Assembly: GCA_000828975.1 (NCBI GenBank) | Contig: AP014683.1 | Span: 1,941,700 to 2,005,699 of the forward strand | Length of the DNA stretch: 64,000 nucleotides | Source: Burkholderiales bacterium GJ-E10 | GTDB lineage: Bacteria; Pseudomonadota; Gammaproteobacteria; Burkholderiales; Burkholderiaceae_F | Direction: 5' to 3' | Shown here: positions 39,009 to 48,766 of the stretch, one piece after another | Numbering within the stretch: the stretch's first letter is position 1 | How the letters are laid out: each line of letters starts with the position of its first letter | Made by a program: the position numbers and the translations under genes | The notes under the pieces: generated by a model | Databases searched by the model: none | What the model was told of the DNA's origin: nothing | Seen by the model: only the letters and a program-made list of their open reading frames with translations

Positions 39009-39063
39009 AACGCTACTGGGTAGAGGCATTTTTTCATGTTGCCTGAATCTCCAAACGTCTCGG

Positions 39064-39471
39064 TCAGCCGGAATACAGCGCGTCGATCAGCGGGCACGAC
39101 ACTTGACCGCGATGCGCGCTGCACTCCTTCACCAGCGTCGACAGTGCCGCCTCCATTCGCATGAGGTCCGCCATGCGGGCGCGTACGTCGGCCAAGCGCA
39201 AGGCGGCGATTTCGGCCGCTTCGCTGCAACGCGTGCCGTCTGCCAGCGTCAACAACTCCCCGATTTCATCCAGGCGGAAACCCAGCCGTTGAGCGGACTT
39301 GACGAACCGCACGCGCGCCACATCCTGTCCACCGTAGCGGCGGATGCTGCCGTAGGGCCGGTCCGGCTCCCGCAGCAGGCCTTTGTGCTGGTAGAAGCGG
39401 ATCGTCTCGACGTTGACCCCGGCGGCCTTGGCGAAGGCCCCGATGGTCAGGTTCTCCAGCGCGTCGTCCAT
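39064..39471 (-). CDS. merR: Mercury-responsive regulator MerR
   Basis: The 135-residue protein has an N-terminal winged HTH ([20 protein letters not shown]) and the three mercury-binding Cys at about C82 (GTRCSEA), C117 (VKECSAH) and C126 (VSCPLI). MerR both represses and, with Hg(II), activates the divergent merT promoter by untwisting its long spacer. It is divergent from merT across a 71-bp operator region. Confidence 0.97.
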   Translation of the reverse strand: MDDALENLTIGAFAKAAGVNVETIRFYQHKGLLREPDRPYGSIRRYGGQDVARVRFVKSAQRLGFRLDEIGELLTLADGTRCSEAAEIAALRLADVRARMADLMRMEAALSTLVKECSAHRGQVSCPLIDALYSG

Positions 39472-39476
39472 TTCGC

Positions 39477-39507
39477 TTGACTCCGTAGTCGACTACGGAA
39501 GTAATGT
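39477..39507 (+). promoter_or_regulatory. merT promoter with MerR operator
   Basis: TTGACT (39477-39482) and TAATGT (39502-39507) are separated by 19 nt, the over-long spacer typical of MerR-controlled promoters. The spacer contains the perfect dyad CCGTAGTCGACTACGG (39483-39498), the MerR site. Confidence 0.93.
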
Positions 39508-39542
39508 TACGGCATCGTGCGAAACATCGACAGGAGAAACGC

Positions 39543-39893
39543 ATGCCGAGGTCGCAAAACGGGCGCGACGCCCTGGTCGCCGGCGGGTTGGCCGCCATCC
39601 TTGCATCGACCTGCTGTCTGGGGCCGCTGGTGCTGGTTACCTTGGGGTTCAGTGGCGCCTGGATCGGCAACTTGACCGTACTCGAACCGTACCGGCCGAT
39701 CTTCATCGGGGCGGCCCTGCTCGCGCTGGCATTCGCCTGGCGGCGCATCTTCCGGCCGGCAAACGCCTGCAATCCCGGCGAAGTTTGTGCGATTCCGCAG
39801 GTTCGTGCCACCTACAGGCGGATTTTCTGGATCGTGGTCGCGCTGGTCGTGGTCGCGGTCGGCTTCCCGTATGTGTCGCCATTTTTCTATTGA
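39543..39893 (+). CDS. merT: Mercuric ion transporter MerT
   Basis: This 116-residue inner-membrane protein has three hydrophobic segments, the Cys pair in TM1 (ASTCCLGPLV) and the cytoplasmic pair CNPGEVC that receives Hg(II) from MerP. It is the first structural gene of the mer operon. Confidence 0.97.
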   Translation: MPRSQNGRDALVAGGLAAILASTCCLGPLVLVTLGFSGAWIGNLTVLEPYRPIFIGAALLALAFAWRRIFRPANACNPGEVCAIPQVRATYRRIFWIVVALVVVAVGFPYVSPFFY

Positions 39894-39906
39894 CCAGGAG
39901 TCCCCA

Positions 39907-40188
39907 ATGAAAAACGTAATTGCAGCCATCACCCTCGCTGCCGTCGCCGTCCCGGTGTGGGCCGCCATGCAAACCGTCACGCTGTCCGTGCCCGGCATGA
40001 CCTGCGCCGCGTGCCCGATCACCGTCAAGAAGGCGCTCTCCAGGGTGGATGGGGTCCGCCAGGTGGACGTGATCTTCGAGAAGCGGGAAGCGGTCGTGAC
40101 CTTCGACGACGCCAAGACCAGCCTCCGAAGACTGACCCGGGCGACCGAAGACGCCGGCTATCCGTCCGGCGTCAAACCTGCGGAGTGA
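39907..40188 (+). CDS. merP: Periplasmic mercury-binding protein MerP
   Basis: The 93-residue protein has a signal peptide (MKNVIAAITLAAVAVPVWA) and one heavy-metal-associated domain with GMTCAACPITVKKAL, whose two Cys bind Hg(II) for delivery to MerT. It lies 13 bp after merT. Confidence 0.97.
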   Translation: MKNVIAAITLAAVAVPVWAAMQTVTLSVPGMTCAACPITVKKALSRVDGVRQVDVIFEKREAVVTFDDAKTSLRRLTRATEDAGYPSGVKPAE

Positions 40189-40192
40189 TGCC

Positions 40193-40624
40193 ATGAAGTC
40201 TTTGACCCGCATCGCCGACAAAGTCGGGGTATTCGGCAGCCTCGTCGCCGCGATGTCCTGCGCCATGTGCTTCCCCGCGCTCGCGGGCATCGGCGCCGCC
40301 GTGGGGCTCGGATTCCTGTCCCGCTGGGAACCCGTTTTCCTGCGCCTGCTGCCGATCCTTGCGTTGATCGCGCTATTGGCCAATGCCTTGGCCTGGCGGA
40401 GCCATCGCCAATGGCACCGCAGCCTGCTGGGCAGCATCGGTCCCCTGGTCGCATTGATCGGCTGGTTTGCCTTCGTCAGCGGTCTGCTTGCCAAGGACAC
40501 CGGCCGTGGCGTCCTCTATGCCGGCTTGGTGCTCATGCTGGCCGCTTCGATCTGGGATCTGGTGTCGCCGGCGCACCGCCGCTGCACGCCCGACAACTGT
40601 TCGCTGCCGTCCAAGCGCGTCTAA
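40193..40624 (+). CDS. merC: Mercury transporter MerC
   Basis: This 143-residue membrane protein has four hydrophobic segments, the Cys pair SCAMCFPAL in TM1 and the C-terminal pair CTPDNC. It is an additional Hg(II) importer feeding MerA, and starts 4 bp after merP. Confidence 0.95.
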   Translation: MKSLTRIADKVGVFGSLVAAMSCAMCFPALAGIGAAVGLGFLSRWEPVFLRLLPILALIALLANALAWRSHRQWHRSLLGSIGPLVALIGWFAFVSGLLAKDTGRGVLYAGLVLMLAASIWDLVSPAHRRCTPDNCSLPSKRV

Positions 40625-40637
40625 CACCATGAAATAG

Positions 40638-42335
<1,698 letters not shown>

Positions 42336-42356
42336 CGGCGTGAGGGAAGACTTGCC

Positions 42357-42626
42357 ATGAGTGCATACAAGGTCTCGAGGCTCGCTCAGGGGGCGGGCGT
42401 CAGCGTCCACGTTGTACGCGACTATGTGCTGCGCGGCTTGATCAGACCGGCGAGCCATACGGAAGGCGGCCATAACCTCTACGACGCTGATGCGTTGGAA
42501 CGGCTGCGCTTCGTGCGCGCGCTGGTCGCGGTCCGCCGTGAGGCGTTGACCTTGCTCGACCGGCAATTGGCGGGGATGGTATCGGAGGTACGCCATCGCG
42601 CCATAGGAGACCATCACCATGGCTAG
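42357..42626 (+). CDS. merD: MerD-like coregulator with internal deletion
   Basis: MerD is a MerR-like protein that displaces MerR and turns the operon down. Here the N-terminal HTH is intact ([30 protein letters not shown]), but the protein has 89 residues against about 120 in Tn501/Tn21. The segment between the HTH and the RREAL C-terminal helix is missing about 30 residues, and the C terminus differs ([10 protein letters not shown]). It may be non-functional or altered in dimerisation. It overlaps merE by 8 bp. Confidence 0.85.
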   Translation: MSAYKVSRLAQGAGVSVHVVRDYVLRGLIRPASHTEGGHNLYDADALERLRFVRALVAVRREALTLLDRQLAGMVSEVRHRAIGDHHHG

Positions 42627-42873
42627 TCCTGACTGCGTCGAATCCCGTGACACGCCGCGCTGGCGGGGCTATGCCTGGGGTGTGCTCGCGGCGCTGACCT
42701 GTCCATGCCATCTGCCGATTCTGGCGGCCGTGCTGGCCGGCACAACGGCCGGAGCCTTCATCGGCAACCATTGGGGCATCGCGGCCGTAGCGCTGGGGGG
42801 GTTGTTTTTCCTGTCCCTGGCGCGGGCGATCCGGGCGTTTCGAGGTGGCGCATGGACACCATCGCGCCACTGA
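42619..42873 (+). CDS. merE: Mercury transport protein MerE
   Basis: This 84-residue protein has two membrane segments and the CPCHLPI motif in TM1 used to move Hg(II) or methylmercury. It is the last gene of the operon and converges on the DUF547 gene. Confidence 0.94.
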   Translation: MASPDCVESRDTPRWRGYAWGVLAALTCPCHLPILAAVLAGTTAGAFIGNHWGIAAVALGGLFFLSLARAIRAFRGGAWTPSRH

Positions 42874-42925
42874 CCTTGACTGCAACGCGAATCCCGGCCG
42901 ATTCTCAAGAGGGTTCTTCACGGCT

Positions 42926-43750
42926 CTATACGGCGGGACGCCGAACCCGCGCACGGGCGTTCACCGTCCAATCGTATTCGTAGAACCGAACCCGGAAGCC
43001 TGGCGGGATCGCACTTGTCCGATACCGGTTCACATAGGCGATGAGCGAGGGCGCGTGATCGAGAAAGTCCCTCGTATAGAACGCGAAGATGTCCGATAGC
43101 CAGACCTCATGCCGTTGCCGGTCGACACGGACGTTGCGCCGCTCGGCGAGGAATGCGCGCCTCGCGTCATCGAGTTGGCGCTGGAGCGCCTTGGCGGTGA
43201 ACGCCGTACGCGGCAAGCGCGGGCAGCTCACCACCATGCAGTTGAGCACAAAATGGATGCGCTCATCGCCCATGGGGCGCAGGACATCGTTTTCGAGGTC
43301 ATAGAGGGAAATCCTCTTGCCGCCGACGGCGAATTTCTGCAGGTAGAAAAAGACGAACTTCCTCCACCCGCCAAGACTCGCCGGCACTCCTGCCTCGACG
43401 ACCCCGTCCATCGCCAACGCGTTGTAGGCGTCGAGGTAATACGCGAGCCGGGACGATCGATCGGGGAAGCGTTGCGGCTGGGACACCGGATCGACCGCGG
43501 CGACAAACGCCACGACGCGGTCCAGGTCGTGGTGATCACGCGCCAACCCGGCAAAATCGACGTGTCCCGCATCGTCGACATGGCGCTCGAGCACCTTTGT
43601 CCACAGTGCCTCCCATGCCGGGATCGTCAATTCGTCCTGCCGGATCGGAACGCGCCCGCTTCCGGCCGTGCCCGCATACAGCAGGAGGCCGATGCCGATC
43701 GCGGCGATCCCCATCGCAATCCCGGCGTGGATGCACCTGGCAGGCAACAC
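42926..43750 (-). CDS. DUF547 domain protein
   Basis: The 274-residue protein has an N-terminal hydrophobic signal or anchor segment (IAAIGIGLLLYAGTAG) and a DUF547 domain (YYLDAYNALAMDGVVE; VLNCMVVSCPRLP; FYTRDFLDHAPSLIAYVNRY). A papain-like or transglutaminase-like fold has been suggested for this family, and the invariant Asn/Cys/His-type residues appear present. DUF547 genes recur in arsenosugar-type clusters. Its role is unknown. The GTG at 43750 has GGGACGGGAC upstream; an ATG at 43714 is the alternative start. It is the last gene of the minus-strand locus. Confidence 0.8.
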   Translation of the reverse strand: MLPARCIHAGIAMGIAAIGIGLLLYAGTAGSGRVPIRQDELTIPAWEALWTKVLERHVDDAGHVDFAGLARDHHDLDRVVAFVAAVDPVSQPQRFPDRSSRLAYYLDAYNALAMDGVVEAGVPASLGGWRKFVFFYLQKFAVGGKRISLYDLENDVLRPMGDERIHFVLNCMVVSCPRLPRTAFTAKALQRQLDDARRAFLAERRNVRVDRQRHEVWLSDIFAFYTRDFLDHAPSLIAYVNRYRTSAIPPGFRVRFYEYDWTVNARARVRRPAV

Positions 43751-43768
43751 GTCCCGTCCCCGCTTCCG

Positions 43769-45136
43769 CTATGCCTGGACCGTCGCGTCCGGACGGCGTC
43801 GAACCCGCCGATTCGGCTGTACGGACAGGCATTCCGCCTGGAGATCCCATCGAATCGGCTGTTCGTGTAGGTCGCCCGACAGCGGATCCCAGAATCGCTC
43901 GCCTCGGCTACCGCCCAACCGGACCGGCTGGAGAATGAACGCGTTGCGATTCGCATTGTGTTGGCACATGGACACCGGGCCGTCGGCCGTCGCGACGGCG
44001 AAGACGCATGCCTCGATTCGCGCAGGATCGAGGCAGCCCGCATCCATGAAGTCATGGATGAAGAACGAGAGCTTGTGCACGCGTCCCCGTGCGCGCAGCA
44101 GGTCGGCCTTGGCCTGCCACACCTTGCGGGCAAGCCAAGCGGTTCCCCGCAGCGTCAGGCTCGGGCTGGTCAGGATCCTGCGAACGAACGTCGACACGAC
44201 CCGGTTGGGGCGATTCCGGGGAAACGGCAGCCGGGCGGTGTGTTCCAGGATGTCATCGAACAGCTTCTTGTCATCGAATGCATCCACGGCATTGCCGTGG
44301 ATCACGAACGCCATCGCATAGCGGTTGCAGTCGACGTGGCCGATCTGCGCCGCATCGAACGCGAGGCGGGTGCCTGCCCCCGCCTCGATCTGATGCTGGA
44401 CGCCGGCCAAGGAGATTCGCGCCGGCCTTCGCGCGAGCACGGTGCGGCCGACTTGCGCGGAAGTTTGGAACGAGGCGAGCCGGACCACGTCGCTGTTGCG
44501 CACGAAGAACGCGACGACCTCCGGAATCTGGTCGAAATTTCCCTCGTAGACGGTCGTGTTGAACATGACCGAAATGGGCAAGCCGCGCACCCGCTCGATG
44601 TACTCCTGCCGCAGCGCGTTCAACGCGATCTCGCTTTCGTATCCTCGGCGCCGCTGGGTCATGTCGACATGAAAGGCGACATCTACCAGGCCCGCGTCGA
44701 CGAGTTCGGCCAGTAGTTCGCGCCTGGCCCGGATGCCGTTGGTAAAGAGCGTCGGTCGCATCCCTTTATCGCGAATGCGCCGCACGATCGCAAGCAGTTC
44801 GTCGCGCTTCCGCAGGGTCGGATCGCCGCCGGTGATCTGGATATCGGTGTCCGGGCCATATAACTCGAAGATCTGATCGATCCGTCGAAACACTTCGCCG
44901 AGAGGAAGATCCTTCACCGACTCTGACAGGTCCGACAGATAGCACGCGGTGCAATCGAGATTGCACCGCTGCGTGACTTCCAGTGCAACACAGCCGATCG
45001 GCCAGCGCCGGCCCATGAACTGACCGGCCCGCCATTGGTCCGTCGCCAGCATGCGTCGTCGCGCCGAAACGAGCGGCGGATCTCGCCCAGCTTGGCGGGA
45101 GTCAGTCTGCGGACTGGAAGTATCGTGCATTGTCAT
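43769..45136 (-). CDS. Radical SAM protein of unknown substrate
   Basis: The 455-residue protein has the radical SAM cluster motif CNLDCTAC (Cx3Cx2C) at about residue 55, preceded by VALEVTQR and followed by the SAM-binding TGGDP motif. Its C-terminal third has further Cys positions (DAGCLDP, EACVFAV, SMCQHN) that could bind an auxiliary cluster. It differs from ArsS in sequence and length. It lies 34 bp after the PiT gene and 18 bp before DUF547, so it is likely co-expressed with the arsenic genes. Two ATGs (45136 and 45130) are possible. Confidence 0.85.
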   Translation of the reverse strand: MTMHDTSSPQTDSRQAGRDPPLVSARRRMLATDQWRAGQFMGRRWPIGCVALEVTQRCNLDCTACYLSDLSESVKDLPLGEVFRRIDQIFELYGPDTDIQITGGDPTLRKRDELLAIVRRIRDKGMRPTLFTNGIRARRELLAELVDAGLVDVAFHVDMTQRRRGYESEIALNALRQEYIERVRGLPISVMFNTTVYEGNFDQIPEVVAFFVRNSDVVRLASFQTSAQVGRTVLARRPARISLAGVQHQIEAGAGTRLAFDAAQIGHVDCNRYAMAFVIHGNAVDAFDDKKLFDDILEHTARLPFPRNRPNRVVSTFVRRILTSPSLTLRGTAWLARKVWQAKADLLRARGRVHKLSFFIHDFMDAGCLDPARIEACVFAVATADGPVSMCQHNANRNAFILQPVRLGGSRGERFWDPLSGDLHEQPIRWDLQAECLSVQPNRRVRRRPDATVQA

Positions 45137-45170
45137 CCATCGTCTTGACGCATCGAATGCCGACTCGCGG

Positions 45171-46271
45171 TCAGAAGATCGCGCTGGCGAGCGGAGCCGC
45201 CGCGTAGGCGACCACCGCGGCCAGCGGCAGCGTCGCGACCCAGGATAGGAGGATGTTGCGCAGCGCCGCGCGATCCAGCGTACCGCCCGCCGCACCGATC
45301 CCTGTGATCGATCCGACCGCGACGTGGGTCGTCGAAACGGGCATGCCCAGCTTGCTGGCGAAGAGCACCAGCGCGGCTGTTACGAGATTTGCCCCCAGAC
45401 CGTCGCGATGACCGATGCGCGTGACCCGCCGGCTCATGGTCTCCGCGACCCGCCGGGCGAAGAGCAGGCCGCCGATGCCCATCACCCCGCCGATCGCGGC
45501 GACCGATACCGATGCGTCCAGGGCGTGCGCAGCGAGCAGCAGGGCCGTGAGCTTCGGGGTGTCGTTGACGCCGCGCGCGAAGCAGATCGAGGCGGCCGAG
45601 GCGACGTGCGCGCGGTCGAGCGTGCGCGAAACCGATACCCGGACGGTGGTGTCCAGGCCATCGCATTCCGCGGGCGCTGCAACCACCAGATGGGGCAGGG
45701 CCGGCGGCGCGAGCGCCGCGCCGCCGCCCGACGCCGCAACGACGACGGCGGAAGCCGGCGCCACCACGCAGGCGCAATCGGCCTGCGGGTCCGGGCGCTT
45801 CAGCATGCGTCCTGCGAGGGCACCGAGCGCGGCGGCGACCAGCGGACTTACCAGCAGCGGTGCGACGAAGGAATGGACGAGCGGCGAGAGATGCACGACA
45901 CCGCCCGCCTGGCCGAGCCCTGCGCCGATCAGGCCGCCGATCAGCGCGTGGGTCGTCGAGACCGGCAGGCCGAGGCGGGTGGCCAGCGCGACGGTGACGG
46001 CGGCACCGACCGCGACGCTCAGGAGGAAATGTGCCGACCCCGCCGTCGCGGGCGGAACCAGCCCTATGCCGGAGAAGCGTGCGATCAGGCCGTGGGCGAG
46101 CCAGATGGATGCCAGGCTCCCCGCGACCGTGGCGCCGGTCGCCAGCGCAAGCGCCCTGCGGTAAGGCAAGGTTTCCGATCCCCACACGGTGGCGAAGCCT
46201 TTGAAGTTGTCGTTGGCGCCGTTGCCGAATGCGACGGCGAGCGCGACGGTGAGCAGGAGGATTTCGATCAT
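45171..46271 (-). CDS. Inorganic phosphate transporter, PiT family
   Basis: The 366-residue membrane protein contains the duplicated PiT signature: GNGANDNFKGFATVWG in the N-terminal half and ARGVNDTPKLTALLL in the second, each with a nearby PVSTTHALIG or PVSTTHVAVG motif. PiT proteins carry metal-phosphate and can also carry arsenate. It starts 2 bp after the arsM stop, so supply or exclusion of arsenate is one reading. A phosphate role is the default. Confidence 0.92.
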   Translation of the reverse strand: MIEILLLTVALAVAFGNGANDNFKGFATVWGSETLPYRRALALATGATVAGSLASIWLAHGLIARFSGIGLVPPATAGSAHFLLSVAVGAAVTVALATRLGLPVSTTHALIGGLIGAGLGQAGGVVHLSPLVHSFVAPLLVSPLVAAALGALAGRMLKRPDPQADCACVVAPASAVVVAASGGGAALAPPALPHLVVAAPAECDGLDTTVRVSVSRTLDRAHVASAASICFARGVNDTPKLTALLLAAHALDASVSVAAIGGVMGIGGLLFARRVAETMSRRVTRIGHRDGLGANLVTAALVLFASKLGMPVSTTHVAVGSITGIGAAGGTLDRAALRNILLSWVATLPLAAVVAYAAAPLASAIF

Positions 46272-46273
46272 GG

Positions 46274-47314
46274 TCAGCAGCAGCCTTTTGCCGGATCCGC
46301 CGGTTCGGTCGCATCGAACGGCAGCCCGCCGCCGCAGCCCGCGAAGATTCCGTGATGGATGGCAAAGTCGCCGTAGAAGCCGAAATGCGGCGCAAAGCGC
46401 GTCTCGCGCAGCATGCGCCAGGTGTTGCCGCAGACCGGGAAGACGCGGCCGTTTTCGATGACGTGATGCTTGTCCAGCGTGAAGGCGTCCGGATCCTCCG
46501 GAATGGTTCCCCGGTATGCGACGGCCTGCCCGTAGTCCTCGCAGGCGTCTTCGAGCGCATCGAGTTGGAACAGGCGGTAGGTCGCCGAGTGGAAGCGCAG
46601 GTTGCCGACCCGCGCGGCGAGCGCCGGATCCGAAACGACCAGCGGCCGGTCCGTCACCAGGCGCGGATCGGCGAAGCCCGCCTGCTGCGCCAGACGCCGG
46701 AAGTCGTTCCAATAGAGCGCACCCCCCATGCACTCGCCGTACAGCACCGGATCGTCGCGCACCGAATCGGGCACGCGGCGGTCGGCATAGACGTCGGAGA
46801 AATAGAACTCGCCACCCGGCTTGAGCAGCTTCGCCACGCCCGTCAGCACCGCCGCCTTGTCGGTGGCGAGGTTGATCACGCAGTTGGAGACGATGACATC
46901 GAAGCTCGCCGGAGCGAGGTCGAGTTCGTGCAGGCGCTCGATGTAGCCATGAACGAAGCGCACATTGGCGAAACCGAACTTGCTTGCATGGTAGGCGCGG
47001 TGCCGATCCGCGACATCGAGCTGCTCCGGGGTCATGTCCACCCCGACGACTTCGCCGCTCGAACCGACGAGTTGGGCCAGCGCATAGACGTCGCGCCCCG
47101 AGCCGCTGCCCAGGTCGAGTACCCGGCAGCCTTCCAGCAAGGGCGGGCAGACCAGGCCGCAGCCGTAGTAGCGCGACAGCACCTCGGGGTGGATGTTGGC
47201 AAGCAGCGGGCGCAGCCAACGAGGCACGGCGCTCGCATCGCAGCAGGCGTCGGTCTTGAGGTCGGCCGAGCCGGTCAGTTGTTTGCCGTAATAGTCTTGA
47301 ACGATCGAATGCAT
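46274..47314 (-). CDS. arsM: Arsenite S-adenosylmethionine methyltransferase ArsM
   Basis: ArsM methylates As(III) to mono- and dimethylarsenic. The 346-residue protein has the SAM-binding motif VLDLGSGSGRDVYAL and a set of Cys expected to bind As(III): KTDACCD, YYGCGLVCPP, VSNCVINL and, at the C terminus, AGCGG and KGCC. The HYDNCTERM-like tail (NGRVFPVCGNTWRML) resembles ArsM proteins of arsenosugar clusters. An ECF-type promoter candidate lies just upstream. Confidence 0.93.
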   Translation of the reverse strand: MHSIVQDYYGKQLTGSADLKTDACCDASAVPRWLRPLLANIHPEVLSRYYGCGLVCPPLLEGCRVLDLGSGSGRDVYALAQLVGSSGEVVGVDMTPEQLDVADRHRAYHASKFGFANVRFVHGYIERLHELDLAPASFDVIVSNCVINLATDKAAVLTGVAKLLKPGGEFYFSDVYADRRVPDSVRDDPVLYGECMGGALYWNDFRRLAQQAGFADPRLVTDRPLVVSDPALAARVGNLRFHSATYRLFQLDALEDACEDYGQAVAYRGTIPEDPDAFTLDKHHVIENGRVFPVCGNTWRMLRETRFAPHFGFYGDFAIHHGIFAGCGGGLPFDATEPADPAKGCC

Positions 47315-47337
47315 GGGGATTCGCTCCGGAATGGTGC

Positions 47338-47367
47338 TTGGTCGGTGCAGGCGCCAATGTTGTTACA
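47338..47367 (-). promoter_or_regulatory. ECF-type promoter candidate upstream of arsM
   Basis: On the minus strand TGTAACAA (47367-47360) is followed after 15 nt by CGACC (47344-47340), 26 bp before the arsM start. It has the same architecture as the sites at the bufferin, DoxX and GT51 genes. Confidence 0.6.
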
Positions 47368-47393
47368 GGGTTCCTGGTCGGAAGTGGATCGAG

Positions 47394-48080
47394 TCATTCC
47401 GTGCGTACGCGGTCCCGCGCCCACGCAGCCGGCAGCGCGCACAGATCGTGCGGTTCGTCGATGTCGGGCAGCGCAGGCAGTTCGCGCAGCGTCCAGCCGA
47501 GTTGCGCATAGCGGGCGCGCGTCGCGGATGCGACACGCGACGTTCCCCAGGCGATCCCCGAGAACAGGGACGGATCGAAGCGCTTGAGGCCCAGCGCGAC
47601 GTAGCCGCCGTCGTGCGCGGGAACGAGGACGCCATCGGCGTGGGTGATTTCATCCGCGATCCGCCGCAGGATCGAAACATCGAGCGCCGGGCAATCGGTG
47701 CCGATCAGCAGCACGGACTCGCCCCGGGCGATCGTGCGCTCGGCGACGCGGGCCATGCGCGCACCGAGATCGCCGTCTCCTTGGCCGGCGCGTGCGGTGC
47801 CGGGCGGCGCGTCGTACGATTTCCAGAACGGATCCTCCTCCGGCGCAATGCACAGGGTTACGGGGCCGATTGCGGCGGCGTGGGCGCGGGCCAGCGCGTC
47901 GTCGAGCAGCCGCTGCGCGAGGCGGGCCGCGCCCTGCGCACCCAGCGCCGGGATGAGGCGGGTCTTGGCGGAGCCGGCACGGGGCGCCTTGGCGAAGACG
48001 AGTACGCGCATCGCCGTACCGAGGCCGTTTCCCGCGACGGAAGGTCGGGAAGAAGGATGGAATGGGCGGGCGATGCGCAT
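47394..48080 (-). CDS. DUF2064 / rSAM-associated transferase 1
   Basis: This 228-residue nucleotidyl/glycosyltransferase-like protein has RVLVFAKAPRAGSAKTRLIP, LLIGTDCPALD and HDGGYVALGLK. The family is defined by association with radical SAM/selenodomain clusters, including arsenosugar clusters, where it may add a sugar-derived group. I chose the ATG at 48080 because GGAGG lies upstream. The family core begins at the ATG at 48011. The start overlaps the stop codon of the family 2 transferase by one base. Confidence 0.85.
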   Translation of the reverse strand: MRIARPFHPSSRPSVAGNGLGTAMRVLVFAKAPRAGSAKTRLIPALGAQGAARLAQRLLDDALARAHAAAIGPVTLCIAPEEDPFWKSYDAPPGTARAGQGDGDLGARMARVAERTIARGESVLLIGTDCPALDVSILRRIADEITHADGVLVPAHDGGYVALGLKRFDPSLFSGIAWGTSRVASATRARYAQLGWTLRELPALPDIDEPHDLCALPAAWARDRVRTE

Positions 48081-48766
48081 CAGTGCGTACCTCCAGGGCG
48101 ATACTGCCGGGCCAGCGTCTCCGCGGGCGCACCCAGCCGATACGCGAGACGCAGCCGCCACATGAGGAGGATCGTGCGCCAGACGCCATTTCGTTCCCAG
48201 CGCCGGCCGGAGGTGACGGCGCGGGCGGCGAGGCATGCCGGCGGCGAGATCCGTTTCAGCCGACGGCTCGCTTCGAGGTCTTCCATCAACGCCTGGTCCG
48301 GGAATCCGCCGATCGCATCGAACGCGACACGGCGGACAAAGATCGCCTGATCGCCGGTGGCGATTCCCGTCCAGCGCGAGCGCCGATTCATCAGGAATGC
48401 GACGACGCGCAGCATCGGGGCGGAGCCCGCGATCGCGACGTCGAACCGTCCCCAGACGCGGCTCCCGCCCGACAGCGCTGCCGTGATCAGCGTGTCGGCG
48501 TTCGCCGGAAGCCGCGTATCGGCGTGAAGAAAGAGCAAGATATCCCCGTGCGCCGCATGCGCGCCGGCGTTCATTTGCTGCGCGCGCCCGCGCGGCGCAC
48601 GCAGCACGCAAAATCCCGCCTGCTCCGCCAACTCGGCGGATCCGTCCGAGCTGCCGCCATCGACCAACAGGACTTCGCAGCCGCGGTTGCGGAACGACCT
48701 CAAGTGCTCCAGCAGGGACGGCAGACCATCCGCCTCGTCGAGCATGGGTATGACGAGGGAAATCAT
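48080..48766 (-). CDS. Family 2 glycosyltransferase (rSAM-associated transferase 2)
   Basis: This 228-residue GT-A glycosyltransferase has the N terminus MISLVIPMLDEADGLPSLLE, the DXD-like stretch FLHADTRLP and a Trp/Arg-rich C-terminal part (SGRRWERNGVWRTIL). It is typical of the transferase paired with DUF2064 in arsenosugar and selenodomain clusters. Its start overlaps the stop of the oxidoreductase fusion (ATGA). Its presumed role is modification of the arsenosugar precursor. Confidence 0.87.
   Translation of the reverse strand: MISLVIPMLDEADGLPSLLEHLRSFRNRGCEVLLVDGGSSDGSAELAEQAGFCVLRAPRGRAQQMNAGAHAAHGDILLFLHADTRLPANADTLITAALSGGSRVWGRFDVAIAGSAPMLRVVAFLMNRRSRWTGIATGDQAIFVRRVAFDAIGGFPDQALMEDLEASRRLKRISPPACLAARAVTSGRRWERNGVWRTILLMWRLRLAYRLGAPAETLARQYRPGGTH

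Noticed and set aside
43769..45136. ArsL-type arsinothricin enzyme
   Set aside because: The RCCLKC motif described for ArsL is not present, and the cluster motif is the ordinary CxxxCxxC.
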